Shown here piece by piece: positions 39,704 to 48,185 of a DNA stretch of 64,000 nucleotides; the first letter of the stretch is position 1, and the number at the start of each line of letters is the position of its first letter. Under the pieces are notes generated by a model, which was not told where the DNA came from, searched no databases, and was given only the letters and a program-made list of their open reading frames with translations. Origin of the DNA: UMGS1519 sp050951005. GTDB taxonomy: Bacteria > Actinomycetota > Coriobacteriia > Coriobacteriales > Eggerthellaceae. The position numbers and the translations under genes were made by a program. Location: NCBI GenBank assembly GCA_050951005.1, contig JBMNIP010000005.1, forward strand, positions 62,001 through 126,000. Direction: 5' to 3'.

Positions 39704-40729
39704 CTACCTCCGCTCGATTGCGTTGCGGATCAGTGCCGGAACCGTGACAAGCGCTTGCCCTACTTGGAAGGTGAGACTGTCGGTGATTTCGCCATAAATC
39801 TTAGTGATATTCAAGGAGTTCTCGATGATGAACATATCGAAATCGATGCGGTCATCCAACGGCAAGGTCTCTGCATACTCCTGAAGATCTTCGAGAGGAA
39901 GTTCCCGTGCGTCATGTGCGGCCAGGTCGCGCAGGAACGTGATGCGCTGCGTATAGCTTTCAACAAAGTCATCTTCGTACCGGTCTGCGTTCTCGAAGAT
40001 GAACTTCTGCATCTCCTGCGTCACGCGGAATACCCCAGCGATATTTCGAATGCTCTTCTTCGTCGTCATGATGGAATCGTGGCGGAAGCGGCGAATGTAG
40101 AGCTCCTCATTAAGGTAGGTTGCCCGCTTGGCGTGTGCCAGCGTCTGTGCAGTGTACAGCTCGTCTTCGTGGAGGATGCCTTCGTAGAAGAACAGGTTGT
40201 GGTCCAAGATGAATCGACGACGGACCATATGGAATTGTGCAGGTGCCCAGAATTCATGATGGTTTCTGAACCACATGAACAGTTGGGGGCCGGTCATGAC
40301 CTTCGAACAGTCTGAGCGATGAATGGTATCCTCGCTATGGATGGAGGCCACCTCGTCGCTCTCATAACAGGCCGATGCAGTGTAGAAGACATCATCAAGA
40401 TCGTCTTCGAGGGCTAAGGTGGATGCCTTCTCGATGGCATCGCCTCGGAGCATATCGTCCGAGTCCACAAACATCAGATAGTCGCCCTGGGCTTGGCGGA
40501 TGCCTTCGTTGCGTACCGCGGAGACTCCAGAGTTACGCGGCATACGCAAGAAACGAAACCGCGAATCGCCGTGGGCTGCCTTCTCGGCGACTTCAGCAGA
40601 ATGATCGTCGCTGCAATCGTCGATACAGATGACCTCGAAATTCTTGCAGGTTTGGACGCGTAGGGATTGGATGCAATTCCCCACATAATCTTGTACATGG
40701 TAGAGCGGGACGATAACCGAAACGAGCAC
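39704..40729 (-). CDS. Family 2 glycosyltransferase
   Basis: A 341-aa GT2 enzyme closely similar in layout to its downstream neighbour (VSVIVPLYHVQDYVGNCIQS near 3; CIDDCSDDHSA near 36; DxD in MFVDSDDMLRGDA near 86; HEDELYTAQTLAHAKRATYL near 190). In-frame ATGs exist at 40753 and 40735, but the AGGAG at 40741-40737 ideally serves the GTG at 40729 (7-base spacing), where GT2 proteins normally start. It ends 5 bases before the next GT2 gene; the pair is co-transcribed. Confidence 0.9.
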   Translation of the reverse strand: MLVSVIVPLYHVQDYVGNCIQSLRVQTCKNFEVICIDDCSDDHSAEVAEKAAHGDSRFRFLRMPRNSGVSAVRNEGIRQAQGDYLMFVDSDDMLRGDAIEKASTLALEDDLDDVFYTASACYESDEVASIHSEDTIHRSDCSKVMTGPQLFMWFRNHHEFWAPAQFHMVRRRFILDHNLFFYEGILHEDELYTAQTLAHAKRATYLNEELYIRRFRHDSIMTTKKSIRNIAGVFRVTQEMQKFIFENADRYEDDFVESYTQRITFLRDLAAHDARELPLEDLQEYAETLPLDDRIDFDMFIIENSLNITKIYGEITDSLTFQVGQALVTVPALIRNAIERR

Positions 40730-40796
40730 GCGCATACTCCTTGGTCGGGACATAGCCAAATGAAGCCTCTACGATTGATGGAGGGCTAGGCAGATT

Positions 40797-40833
40797 ATAG
40801 AAAACGGCCGGCAGATTTGCAGCTGCCGGCCGT
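40797..40833 (-). terminator. Terminator after the lipoprotein LCP gene
   Basis: A perfect 11-bp stem (ACGGCCGGCAG / CTGCCGGCCGT, 40804-40833) with an 8-base loop is followed on the minus strand by TTTTCT. It lies 20 bases after the LCP stop. Confidence 0.9.
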
Positions 40834-40852
40834 AGAATCCATGGGACGTGAA

Positions 40853-41839
40853 CTAGTTCGATCCAGCCGAGACGACAGGAAGCGCAACGATGTCAGTCAA
40901 CGGAGTGTTCTTCTTCATTGCTTTGACTTCGGATTTCATCGTTTCCCAGTCGGAAGGAACCGCCCAGTAATCCGAGGTTATGAAGCTTCCCTCCCAGGGT
41001 GCAGAACCCAGGTTCCATGAAATCTTGCCATCCTTGGAGAGGAAGTTGTTCATATACTCGGTGAGTTCTGCCGAATTCATGTTGGAATCGCATCCGGAGA
41101 GCAGTATATCAACATACTGAGTCGGATTATCGGATTTCGATACCTTTGTGATCAGGGACTTTACCATGTTCCGGTTGTTGATTTGGCGAACCGCCTCGCC
41201 CGGTCCCTCGTATTGATGGCGGTCGCGCGCAAGAACCAATGCCTCAGTGCCGTTCAAAGTCTGATCGTCACCTGCCTCGATGCTTACGGTGTCACCCTTG
41301 ATGATATCGCGCCATTCCAGTGAAACCGGCACATCGACGGTCACGCCGTCCATGTTGTCTACGAAGTCAGCCCACTGCACGAAAGACATCTCGAAGTAGT
41401 ACGGGATGTCGATTCCGAGCTTCTTGCCCAGGAACTTGCAAGTGGCCTCGGGACCATCCTTGTACATGATATTGTTGATCTTCATTTCCTCGCCTTTATA
41501 GGTAACATCCGTATCACGGGGAATGGACATCAGGGAAATGTATTTCTTCTGCGGGTTCACGTACGCGAGGATCATCACGTCGGAACGGGATTCGGTATCG
41601 GGGACCTTCTTCTCATCTGCCGTGCCAACACGGGTATCACCACCCATGATGAGGCAGAAAAACGGCTTAGTGTAATCAACATCGGGGTCGAGTTGCGCTT
41701 CGGCGCTTTCCGTGCTATCAGAAGACGAGCTCTCACTCGATGCGGAATCGCTGCTCTGCCCGCACCCGCTCAGTGCGAAAAGCGACACCAGTGCCATGCA
41801 GAGCACCGTGATGAGCAATCCCCTCTTAAATTTCCTCAT
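40853..41839 (-). CDS. LytR-CpsA-Psr (LCP) family protein, lipoprotein type
   Basis: A 328-aa LCP protein. LCP enzymes transfer undecaprenyl-linked teichoic acids or capsule to peptidoglycan. The phosphate-binding arginines are in RSDVMILAYVNPQKKYISLM near 83 and SIPRDTDV; ALVLARDRHQYEGPGEAVRQ near 208 carries the late Arg cluster. Unlike standard LCP proteins, the N-terminus is a lipoprotein signal with lipobox LSGC (MRKFKRGLLITVLCMALVSL, then FALSGCGQ), followed by a Ser-rich linker. The start at 41839 follows GAGGTAG. It is the second of two adjacent LCP genes on this strand. Confidence 0.93.
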   Translation of the reverse strand: MRKFKRGLLITVLCMALVSLFALSGCGQSSDSASSESSSSDSTESAEAQLDPDVDYTKPFFCLIMGGDTRVGTADEKKVPDTESRSDVMILAYVNPQKKYISLMSIPRDTDVTYKGEEMKINNIMYKDGPEATCKFLGKKLGIDIPYYFEMSFVQWADFVDNMDGVTVDVPVSLEWRDIIKGDTVSIEAGDDQTLNGTEALVLARDRHQYEGPGEAVRQINNRNMVKSLITKVSKSDNPTQYVDILLSGCDSNMNSAELTEYMNNFLSKDGKISWNLGSAPWEGSFITSDYWAVPSDWETMKSEVKAMKKNTPLTDIVALPVVSAGSN

Positions 41840-41951
41840 TATGCTACCTCCATCAGTAGACGTGACATCGGCAATCATAGCACAGGTGCAATAGTCCGCG
41901 GAGTGCCCGTCACCGTAAGGCTGGATGGAGGGAGTAAAGGATCCTTGGCGG

Positions 41952-43280
41952 CTATGAGGCGGTTGTACCGGAAAGATCGGTTGCCGTTGACGGGTCGTGC
42001 ACCGTATCGTCGTCAATGACGTTATTCGCTTGATCGATTGATTCTTGAGGGGTTTTGTATTTCAGCTTCGAGGGGTCGTTGCCTTGGTCGACGGTCTCCA
42101 TCAGCTTTTTCCAGCCTTTTGTGTTGGTGTAGCAATACCATAGCTGGTCGTCTTGGTAGATGCCGCCCTCGGTGGGTCCGGTGCCGCTATAAATCGTGAT
42201 GTCGCCAGACAGGAACTGCTCTGCCAGCGCGAGAATGGTGGCAGAATCAAAGTCGGTATCCAGGCAATTCGCGATATTCAGGCCAACCTCGGGGAGCTTT
42301 GTAATGGGCTGATTGCGGATACTCGTGATAAGGGCTTCTACTATCTGGCGATTATTGCTCTGGCGAGTTGCTTCCTGATCCTTGTATTCATGGCGGGCGC
42401 GAGCAAAGATCTGGGCTTGCTGCCCATTGAGAACCTGCTCGCCAGGTTGCAACTCGATGTATTCTTTTGTCAGCGCATCCTTGTAACCGATTTTCTGCGG
42501 GACATTGACTTTGATGCCCCCCACACTGTCGACAAGGCTTTCGAACCCGTCCATGTTGATTTGGGCGTAATGGGAGATTTTCACCCCGGTCAACTGCTCA
42601 ACTGCCTTGATGGCATGGGCGGGGCCGTCATTGTATGCGGTATTGATCTTCCTGACTTTCTTGCGTTTGGTATCGTACCAACGGGTATCGCGCGGTATGG
42701 AGACGAGCGTGACCTTTTTGTTGGCGGCATCGACTCTTACCAGCATCATGACATCAGAATTGTTCGAACCGGAGGAAACGCCTTTCTTCGTCGATGAATC
42801 ACTGTATTTCCGGGAATCGGAACCCAGGAGCAGAACATAGAACGGCTCATTGTCCTGCGCAGGAGTGAGCGCGCTCTTTACGCCTTCAGTGTTTGAGGCA
42901 TCCTCGAATCCAAGTCGATTGTCGAGCTCATGGGCATAAGCGAAAACGGCGATAGCAGCTGCTGCGATTAGTATTACGATGATGGCGATGACGATCTTGA
43001 GCGCTTTATGCTTGCTGCGGTTTGCCTGTTGTTTTGCACCTCGATGGCTTTTCTCGGTGCCGGAACCGTAGTTTTCAGGTTCGTATTGAGCCGCATCTGC
43101 CTGAGTTGACTGTTGATTCGTCGATTCTGTCTCCCGGAAATCAGAAGAGGGCGCAGCATGCCTGCCGAAGTGATCCGAAGAAGATTCTGCAGCTTTGTCG
43201 CGGATGCTTGCCGATGCCGCGTGACGGGCTCGCGAAACCTTGTCGTTATCCCGTTCGCTGTCCGGCTGTTCCGTTTGCAT
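41952..43280 (-). CDS. LytR-CpsA-Psr (LCP) family protein, membrane type
   Basis: A 442-aa LCP protein with a ~125-residue charged cytosolic leader, one transmembrane helix (ALKIVIAIIVILIAAAAIAV near 90-109) and an external LCP domain. The key motifs are NNSDVMMLVRVDAANKKVTL near 172, VSIPRDTRW, INTAYNDGPAHAI near 213 and AQIFARARHEYKDQEATRQS near 285. It likely ligates the polymer made by this locus to the cell wall. The ATG at 43280 is preceded by GGGAGG, better than the one at 43295. Adjacent to the lipoprotein LCP. Confidence 0.93.
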   Translation of the reverse strand: MQTEQPDSERDNDKVSRARHAASASIRDKAAESSSDHFGRHAAPSSDFRETESTNQQSTQADAAQYEPENYGSGTEKSHRGAKQQANRSKHKALKIVIAIIVILIAAAAIAVFAYAHELDNRLGFEDASNTEGVKSALTPAQDNEPFYVLLLGSDSRKYSDSSTKKGVSSGSNNSDVMMLVRVDAANKKVTLVSIPRDTRWYDTKRKKVRKINTAYNDGPAHAIKAVEQLTGVKISHYAQINMDGFESLVDSVGGIKVNVPQKIGYKDALTKEYIELQPGEQVLNGQQAQIFARARHEYKDQEATRQSNNRQIVEALITSIRNQPITKLPEVGLNIANCLDTDFDSATILALAEQFLSGDITIYSGTGPTEGGIYQDDQLWYCYTNTKGWKKLMETVDQGNDPSKLKYKTPQESIDQANNVIDDDTVHDPSTATDLSGTTAS

Positions 43281-43450
43281 GCTGCCTCCCTTCATATCTG
43301 CACGGATTGATGATTCTATTACGTGGAGAATGAAGGATATGCTGACAGTGTCAAACGTCCGTCAAAAAGACAGATATGTGAAACGGGAATACGACAGGCG
43401 GTGATACCCGGAACCGGCAATCGGCCGAAATCGTAGCCAGGAAATATCCT

Positions 43451-45430
43451 TTAGTAATACGCCTTCCAATCGGAGGCGTTGCCATAGAATAAATCGAGGT
43501 CGAGCGATCCGCTATACCCGGACACTTTGCCATTGCTCGTGTACTGGTAGATGGTCGGATACTTCCAGCTTCCGTACCCTGTAGCGTCGGTCCAGGGCGA
43601 GGTTGTGTAGGTCATCCGGTTGTAATTGGCATACTGTGCACACCAGAGCGGATAACTGCTTGATATCTTCGACCACGAATAATTATGGGTGACGCTCTTG
43701 CTCATGTAGATCATGGGTGTCGACCCTGTTTTTGCTTTTACTCTGTTGAGGAATGCCTTTGCGTACGCCGGACCGGAATTCACTGCGGTCGATTCCCAGT
43801 CGAGAACCAGGACCGCCTTGCCGGCATAGTCCCCTACTGCATTGATGAAATAATCAGCTTCCTTCTTCGCATGCGCCAATGTGCCGCCAGTGGCGAAATG
43901 ATAGAAGCCGATCAGCTTACCGCTTGCGAGGGCTTGTTTGGCCATCGTTTTGTAGTACGGGTTCTTGTAGTACGTTCCTTCGGTCGCCTTTATGATGACA
44001 AAATCAGCGTCGACTTTGGTCAAGTTGATGTCTGATTGCCAGGAGGAGACATCGATTCCGTTCAGACGCTGAGAGGAATTTCCCAGGCGCTTGAGAGCTC
44101 CGCTCTTGCTTGCCTTCCAGACGGTAGTGCCTTTGGTGAAAATAGAATTCTGTCGGATATATCCTTTTCCGGGGATGCCGTAATACCGCTTGTTCTTCAC
44201 TTTGAAGAAGCCGGTCCGTGCCGCATGGAAACCCGAGTGCCCCGTGATGGCCTGCATGCGGTATGTATGCTTCTTCTTGCCGGATACATACTTGGACGTC
44301 TTCATCCATCCTGACTTATTGCAGAGCCGACCGGTGGTTTTGTTTGCCAGCAGAGTGTACTTCTTAGAATATCGATAGGCGCCTTTGGCGATGTACCCTT
44401 TTCCGGGGATACCGTAATACCTGGCTTTCCCGACCTTGAACAAGCCGGTCAAGGCCGCATGGTATCCCTTGTGGCCGGGAACCTTGACCATGCGGTAGGT
44501 TCTGACGGTCTTCCCTTTCGAATATGCCGAGCTGTGCAGCCATCCAGGAGCGTTTTTCAAGATGCCGGCTTTCGAGCTGGCGAGAAGCGTATGCGACCTG
44601 TCGTACTTGTATGCACCCCGTGCAAGATAGCCTTTTGTCGGAATGCCATAGAACCGGTATTTCTTTCCTTTATAGGATGCCTTGAAGAAACCGGTTTTTG
44701 TGACATACACGCCCGATTGCTTCTTGAGGGCAACCAGATAGTAGCGTTTGCTGCTGTTGTTGGACGAATAGGAAGAACTGGTTAGCCAACCGGCTTTGCT
44801 GCAGAGGATGCCTTTCGATGAAGCCAGGAGGTACTTGCCCTTAGAAAAACGGTAGGTTCCCGTGGCAAGCCATCCTTCATCGGGATCGCCGTAATAGCGT
44901 GCTCCCTTTACGGAGAAGAATCCCGTTTGGGCAGCATGGGTCTTCGGATTGATGTAATAAGTCTTCTTCTTGCCGTCGAACTTGGAGGAGGTTACGAAAC
45001 CCTCGTACAGGTGCCCCTTGCTGGTGGCAAGGTAAAATTTGCCGTTGATTTCCGTCTTGCCCGTAACCAATTGCCCGCTTGCAAGCGCATAGACCCAGAA
45101 GGCCTTCGAATCCTGTTTTGCGTGGTATATACCCGACTGTTTCAGATTGCCGTTGGCCCCGATCCAATAGTAATGGGAGGTAGATGCCGTATTGGAACCG
45201 GGCGCATAGGCGGTCTTGATGATCTTTGACTTGACTTTGACGCCGTTCTGGTAATAATTCCAGGCGGTTCCATCGGCAGTACGCTGCCATCCGTCCAAGG
45301 TTTCTTCGGAGGCAGAGCTCGTCGAGGAAGCGGCCCAAGAAGTCTGGTCGTCAACGGCGGCGACCAAGCAGCAAGCCGCGATAAGGATTGCGAAAATGCC
45401 AAACAGATAAAAGGAGCGGGTGCGAACCAA
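43451..45430 (-). CDS. Secreted GH25 muramidase with wall-binding-like repeats
   Basis: A 659-aa exported enzyme. After a signal peptide (FYLFGIFAILIAACCLVAAV near 7-26) come ~420 residues of aromatic/Gly/Lys-rich repeats of about 55-65 residues. Each has a core such as RYYGIPGKGYI followed by a YLLASSKGIL-type strand; at least five are visible and they resemble choline/wall-binding repeats. Residues 458-659 are a GH25 lysozyme domain with the acid Asp in GIDVSSWQ and the catalytic DxE in LVLDWES near 544-546. The start is TTG at 45430 with AGGAGG 4-5 bases away; no ATG is available. The repeats may bind the locus's own polymer. Confidence 0.92.
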   Translation of the reverse strand: MVRTRSFYLFGIFAILIAACCLVAAVDDQTSWAASSTSSASEETLDGWQRTADGTAWNYYQNGVKVKSKIIKTAYAPGSNTASTSHYYWIGANGNLKQSGIYHAKQDSKAFWVYALASGQLVTGKTEINGKFYLATSKGHLYEGFVTSSKFDGKKKTYYINPKTHAAQTGFFSVKGARYYGDPDEGWLATGTYRFSKGKYLLASSKGILCSKAGWLTSSSYSSNNSSKRYYLVALKKQSGVYVTKTGFFKASYKGKKYRFYGIPTKGYLARGAYKYDRSHTLLASSKAGILKNAPGWLHSSAYSKGKTVRTYRMVKVPGHKGYHAALTGLFKVGKARYYGIPGKGYIAKGAYRYSKKYTLLANKTTGRLCNKSGWMKTSKYVSGKKKHTYRMQAITGHSGFHAARTGFFKVKNKRYYGIPGKGYIRQNSIFTKGTTVWKASKSGALKRLGNSSQRLNGIDVSSWQSDINLTKVDADFVIIKATEGTYYKNPYYKTMAKQALASGKLIGFYHFATGGTLAHAKKEADYFINAVGDYAGKAVLVLDWESTAVNSGPAYAKAFLNRVKAKTGSTPMIYMSKSVTHNYSWSKISSSYPLWCAQYANYNRMTYTTSPWTDATGYGSWKYPTIYQYTSNGKVSGYSGSLDLDLFYGNASDWKAYY

Positions 45431-45586
45431 AAGGCCTCCTCTGATCGAAGAAAAAAATAATCAACAGATTGACCGTTGATGTTACTTTCTATGCAATTCC
45501 AGTTTATCGTTTTGCGTTGAGCTTTGTCCAATATCTTTCATTTGCCTGAATATCCTATTCCGTTTGAAACAACAATGGCGTTATCT

Positions 45587-45614
45587 TTGGATTGCGATGT
45601 GATTCGGATAAAAT
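45587..45614 (+). promoter_or_regulatory. Putative promoter of the first licD gene
   Basis: TTGGAT (45587-45592), a 16-base spacer and TAAAAT (45609-45614) lie 32 bases before the ATG at 45646, in the divergent region shared with the muramidase. Confidence 0.4.
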
Positions 45615-45645
45615 TGTTTAAATCTTGCCGCCAGAGGAGGCGCCC

Positions 45646-47904
45646 ATGCAGCCATTGAAGAGCTTCGATTATGCGCCGAACGCGCACAAGGCTAAGGACT
45701 GGCAACGAGCAGTTACTGCGCATCTCGCAGTGCTTGATCGGATCTGCCGGGAAAACGGCATCTCATACAGCTTGTGTTTCGGTGGCCTGTTGGGGGCGAT
45801 TCGCCATCGCGGCTTTATCCCTTGGGATAACGACGTGGATGTCGTGATGTTCGAGCAGGACTATCTCAAGTTGCAGGGTCTTGCTCTCGAACGCAAGTTG
45901 CCTGAGGGCTATGAGCTCATCGATCGGAAGACCGAGAAGGACTACCCTCTCCTGTTCGGTCGCTTCATCGATTCCCGTACGAGCTGCCCGCTCTCCACTT
46001 CGTCTTTCAACGGCGGCGCCCATGGGGTTTTCGTCGATGTATTCGTCCTGTTTCCCTTGAACGAGGATGAGGTGGAACAGCAGGCCCAGATTACGGACTT
46101 CCTTGTTTGGGAAGAGCTCCAGTGCTGGGTAAAACGGCGCGCCGGATACCGAACGCCGGCATTTGCCCAGCGTTGGCGCGAGATCAAGCAATATGAAGCG
46201 GAACACGGTCGAAAAGCGGCATTGGACGAGATCGAGCGCACGTTTCGTTCGCGGATGCCCGAACAATCGACCTGGTGTTTCCATGGGAGCGGGGGTTCCT
46301 ACAACGGATTTCCGCGCTTCAAGACGGAATGGTTTGCCGATACGGTACCGGTTCCCTTCGAAAACCTGGAACTGCAGGCACCTGTGGGCGCGCTCGAGCT
46401 CTTACAGCAGTTCTACGGTGCGGGTTGGCGCCTGTTCCCGACTGGCGAGAAGTTCAAACCGTATGCAGCATCTTCACTGACGATTCCCGGTTCCGTGATG
46501 ACGCGGGACTATATGCAATTCATCGATCAAGATGAGGCGATCAGCACCTTGCGCGAATGCAAGGATGCGCTGATGGAAGAGCTTCTGGTGCGTTGCGATG
46601 CAAGCCCGGCACTGCTGGCTGCTGAAGCCGAACTGGCGGCGCTCGATTTCAACAAGTCCTATGCTCCGCTTGTCCATGAGGCTGAAAAGCTGATTGCACC
46701 GGAGAACATCGCTTCTTCCAATGCGGGTGAAACGTTCGCTCGTTTCGATGAGCTGGCAACCGATACCATTGCAATCCATCGGCGTCCCCATTTCAAAACC
46801 GGGCACGTAGCGCCACCGATTGAATCGGCGCTTCTATCTGCCGGGCTTTGGACCGCATTTCTCCGCCGCCGTGATTTCTGGAATGTCGAGAAGGCGATTT
46901 CCCTTCAGCAGGACGATCCCGAGCATTGCCGATTTTCCGACACCGAAACGAACCGTAACCTGATGCAGGTTCTGAAGGCCGCCGATGCGCTTTATCTGAG
47001 CATGGACCGGCGGGATGTATCAACGGCCGAGGAATCAGCGAGGACGCTCACCGAATTATGCCCCTGCGGTTTGCAAACAGCCGTTGCCTGGGCATTCATC
47101 GCAACGCAAAGGGCAAAGGAGCCTGCAAGTGAGGATGCGGACATCGATAGCGCCGTAGAAACCGTTCGCAAATACCGATCGGTCTTCCCTGATGAGGATT
47201 ACCTCAAACTATTCGATGCAGAATTGGCAACGCTGCAAAATCGACGCGATGAAGCCTCGGCCATCTTCGCCGACCTTGCACGTTCTTGTGATAACGGCAT
47301 GATCGTGCAAGAATGCGATGATTTCTGCAAAGCCAAGGGGCTTTCCTTCCCCATGCGGAAGCTGCCCGATCCGACTTCCTCCGATGAACGGTCAGAGAAC
47401 CGTTTCTCGGTCGACGTCATGCTCAGTGCAAAGGATTTTACCCATGCTGGCTTGAAGGGATTGAAGGTCGGTCGAAAACTGGCGGCAAGCCATGCGATGG
47501 ACCGCACGAAAGGGCTGCACGACATCGAGCGCCGTGTAGACCGACTGCAAGCAAAAGTGAGTCGGTACCGCGATTTCCGCCGCTTGACCGATCGACGGGT
47601 CGATGCATGGGAGCGAGTCTATCCGCGTAAACAGGCTCTTCTCAAGGCAGCAAAAGAGGGCAATCTCGATGACGTGCGAGCCTATGCGAAACCTTATCTG
47701 AATGCGGTGTACAAGCTCATCGATCGCGAGAAGCTCGGCGTCTTCATCGATAAGGAAATCTACGAGGCTTGCAAACCGGTATTCGTTGCCGACCGGGGAA
47801 AGGATTTTCTTGATCAGTATGAGAAGGCGGTTCCCGAGGGGCATAAAGTCGATATCGCAACGATGCTGCAGGAATCCGGCGTCGATCATCCGTATCTCCG
47901 CTAG
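45646..47904 (+). CDS. LicD-family phosphotransferase, large
   Basis: A 752-aa cytosolic protein. Residues ~20-260 form a LicD nucleotidyltransferase-fold domain: FGGLLGAIRHRGFIPWDNDV near 45-64, DVVMFEQDY, FGRFIDSRTSCPLSTSSF near 103, GVFVDVFVLFPL near 126. LicD enzymes move phosphocholine or polyol-phosphate from CDP carriers to glycans. The metal motif reads W-D-N-D-x-D instead of W-D-D-D-x-D. The remaining ~490 residues are helical, TPR-like, and end in a conserved block (VYPRKQALLKAAKEGNLDDV near 655-674) shared with the neighbouring LicD at 48186. GGAGG 6 bases upstream fixes the start; the frame before it has only a TTG. Confidence 0.88.
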   Translation: MQPLKSFDYAPNAHKAKDWQRAVTAHLAVLDRICRENGISYSLCFGGLLGAIRHRGFIPWDNDVDVVMFEQDYLKLQGLALERKLPEGYELIDRKTEKDYPLLFGRFIDSRTSCPLSTSSFNGGAHGVFVDVFVLFPLNEDEVEQQAQITDFLVWEELQCWVKRRAGYRTPAFAQRWREIKQYEAEHGRKAALDEIERTFRSRMPEQSTWCFHGSGGSYNGFPRFKTEWFADTVPVPFENLELQAPVGALELLQQFYGAGWRLFPTGEKFKPYAASSLTIPGSVMTRDYMQFIDQDEAISTLRECKDALMEELLVRCDASPALLAAEAELAALDFNKSYAPLVHEAEKLIAPENIASSNAGETFARFDELATDTIAIHRRPHFKTGHVAPPIESALLSAGLWTAFLRRRDFWNVEKAISLQQDDPEHCRFSDTETNRNLMQVLKAADALYLSMDRRDVSTAEESARTLTELCPCGLQTAVAWAFIATQRAKEPASEDADIDSAVETVRKYRSVFPDEDYLKLFDAELATLQNRRDEASAIFADLARSCDNGMIVQECDDFCKAKGLSFPMRKLPDPTSSDERSENRFSVDVMLSAKDFTHAGLKGLKVGRKLAASHAMDRTKGLHDIERRVDRLQAKVSRYRDFRRLTDRRVDAWERVYPRKQALLKAAKEGNLDDVRAYAKPYLNAVYKLIDREKLGVFIDKEIYEACKPVFVADRGKDFLDQYEKAVPEGHKVDIATMLQESGVDHPYLR

Positions 47905-48185
47905 CCCTCAAGGGCTGAATGGATTTCGATTCCAACAGCAATTATTTTGTCGACGATTGCGTTGCCGACACTCCTCGCTGCACTTGTACAGGCTTTGCGG
48001 TCTTGGAACAAGAGGATAGCTGAATCGATGCATAGAGTTTGATTAGAAGATTTTCTTACCCGTCAGGAAGCGCGGATGCGCATCAACGTTGCTGCTTGCC
48101 TGATTCTGGCATCATCACCGATAATTCGCCCGATGCAATCACGATCGGAGTGGCCATTCGAGTTCATAGGTTTTGTGCCGATCCG

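Noticed and set aside
47905..48185. Small gene between the two convergent licD genes
   Set aside because: Frames in this 280-base gap are only extensions of antisense readings of licD and have no ribosome site or motif.
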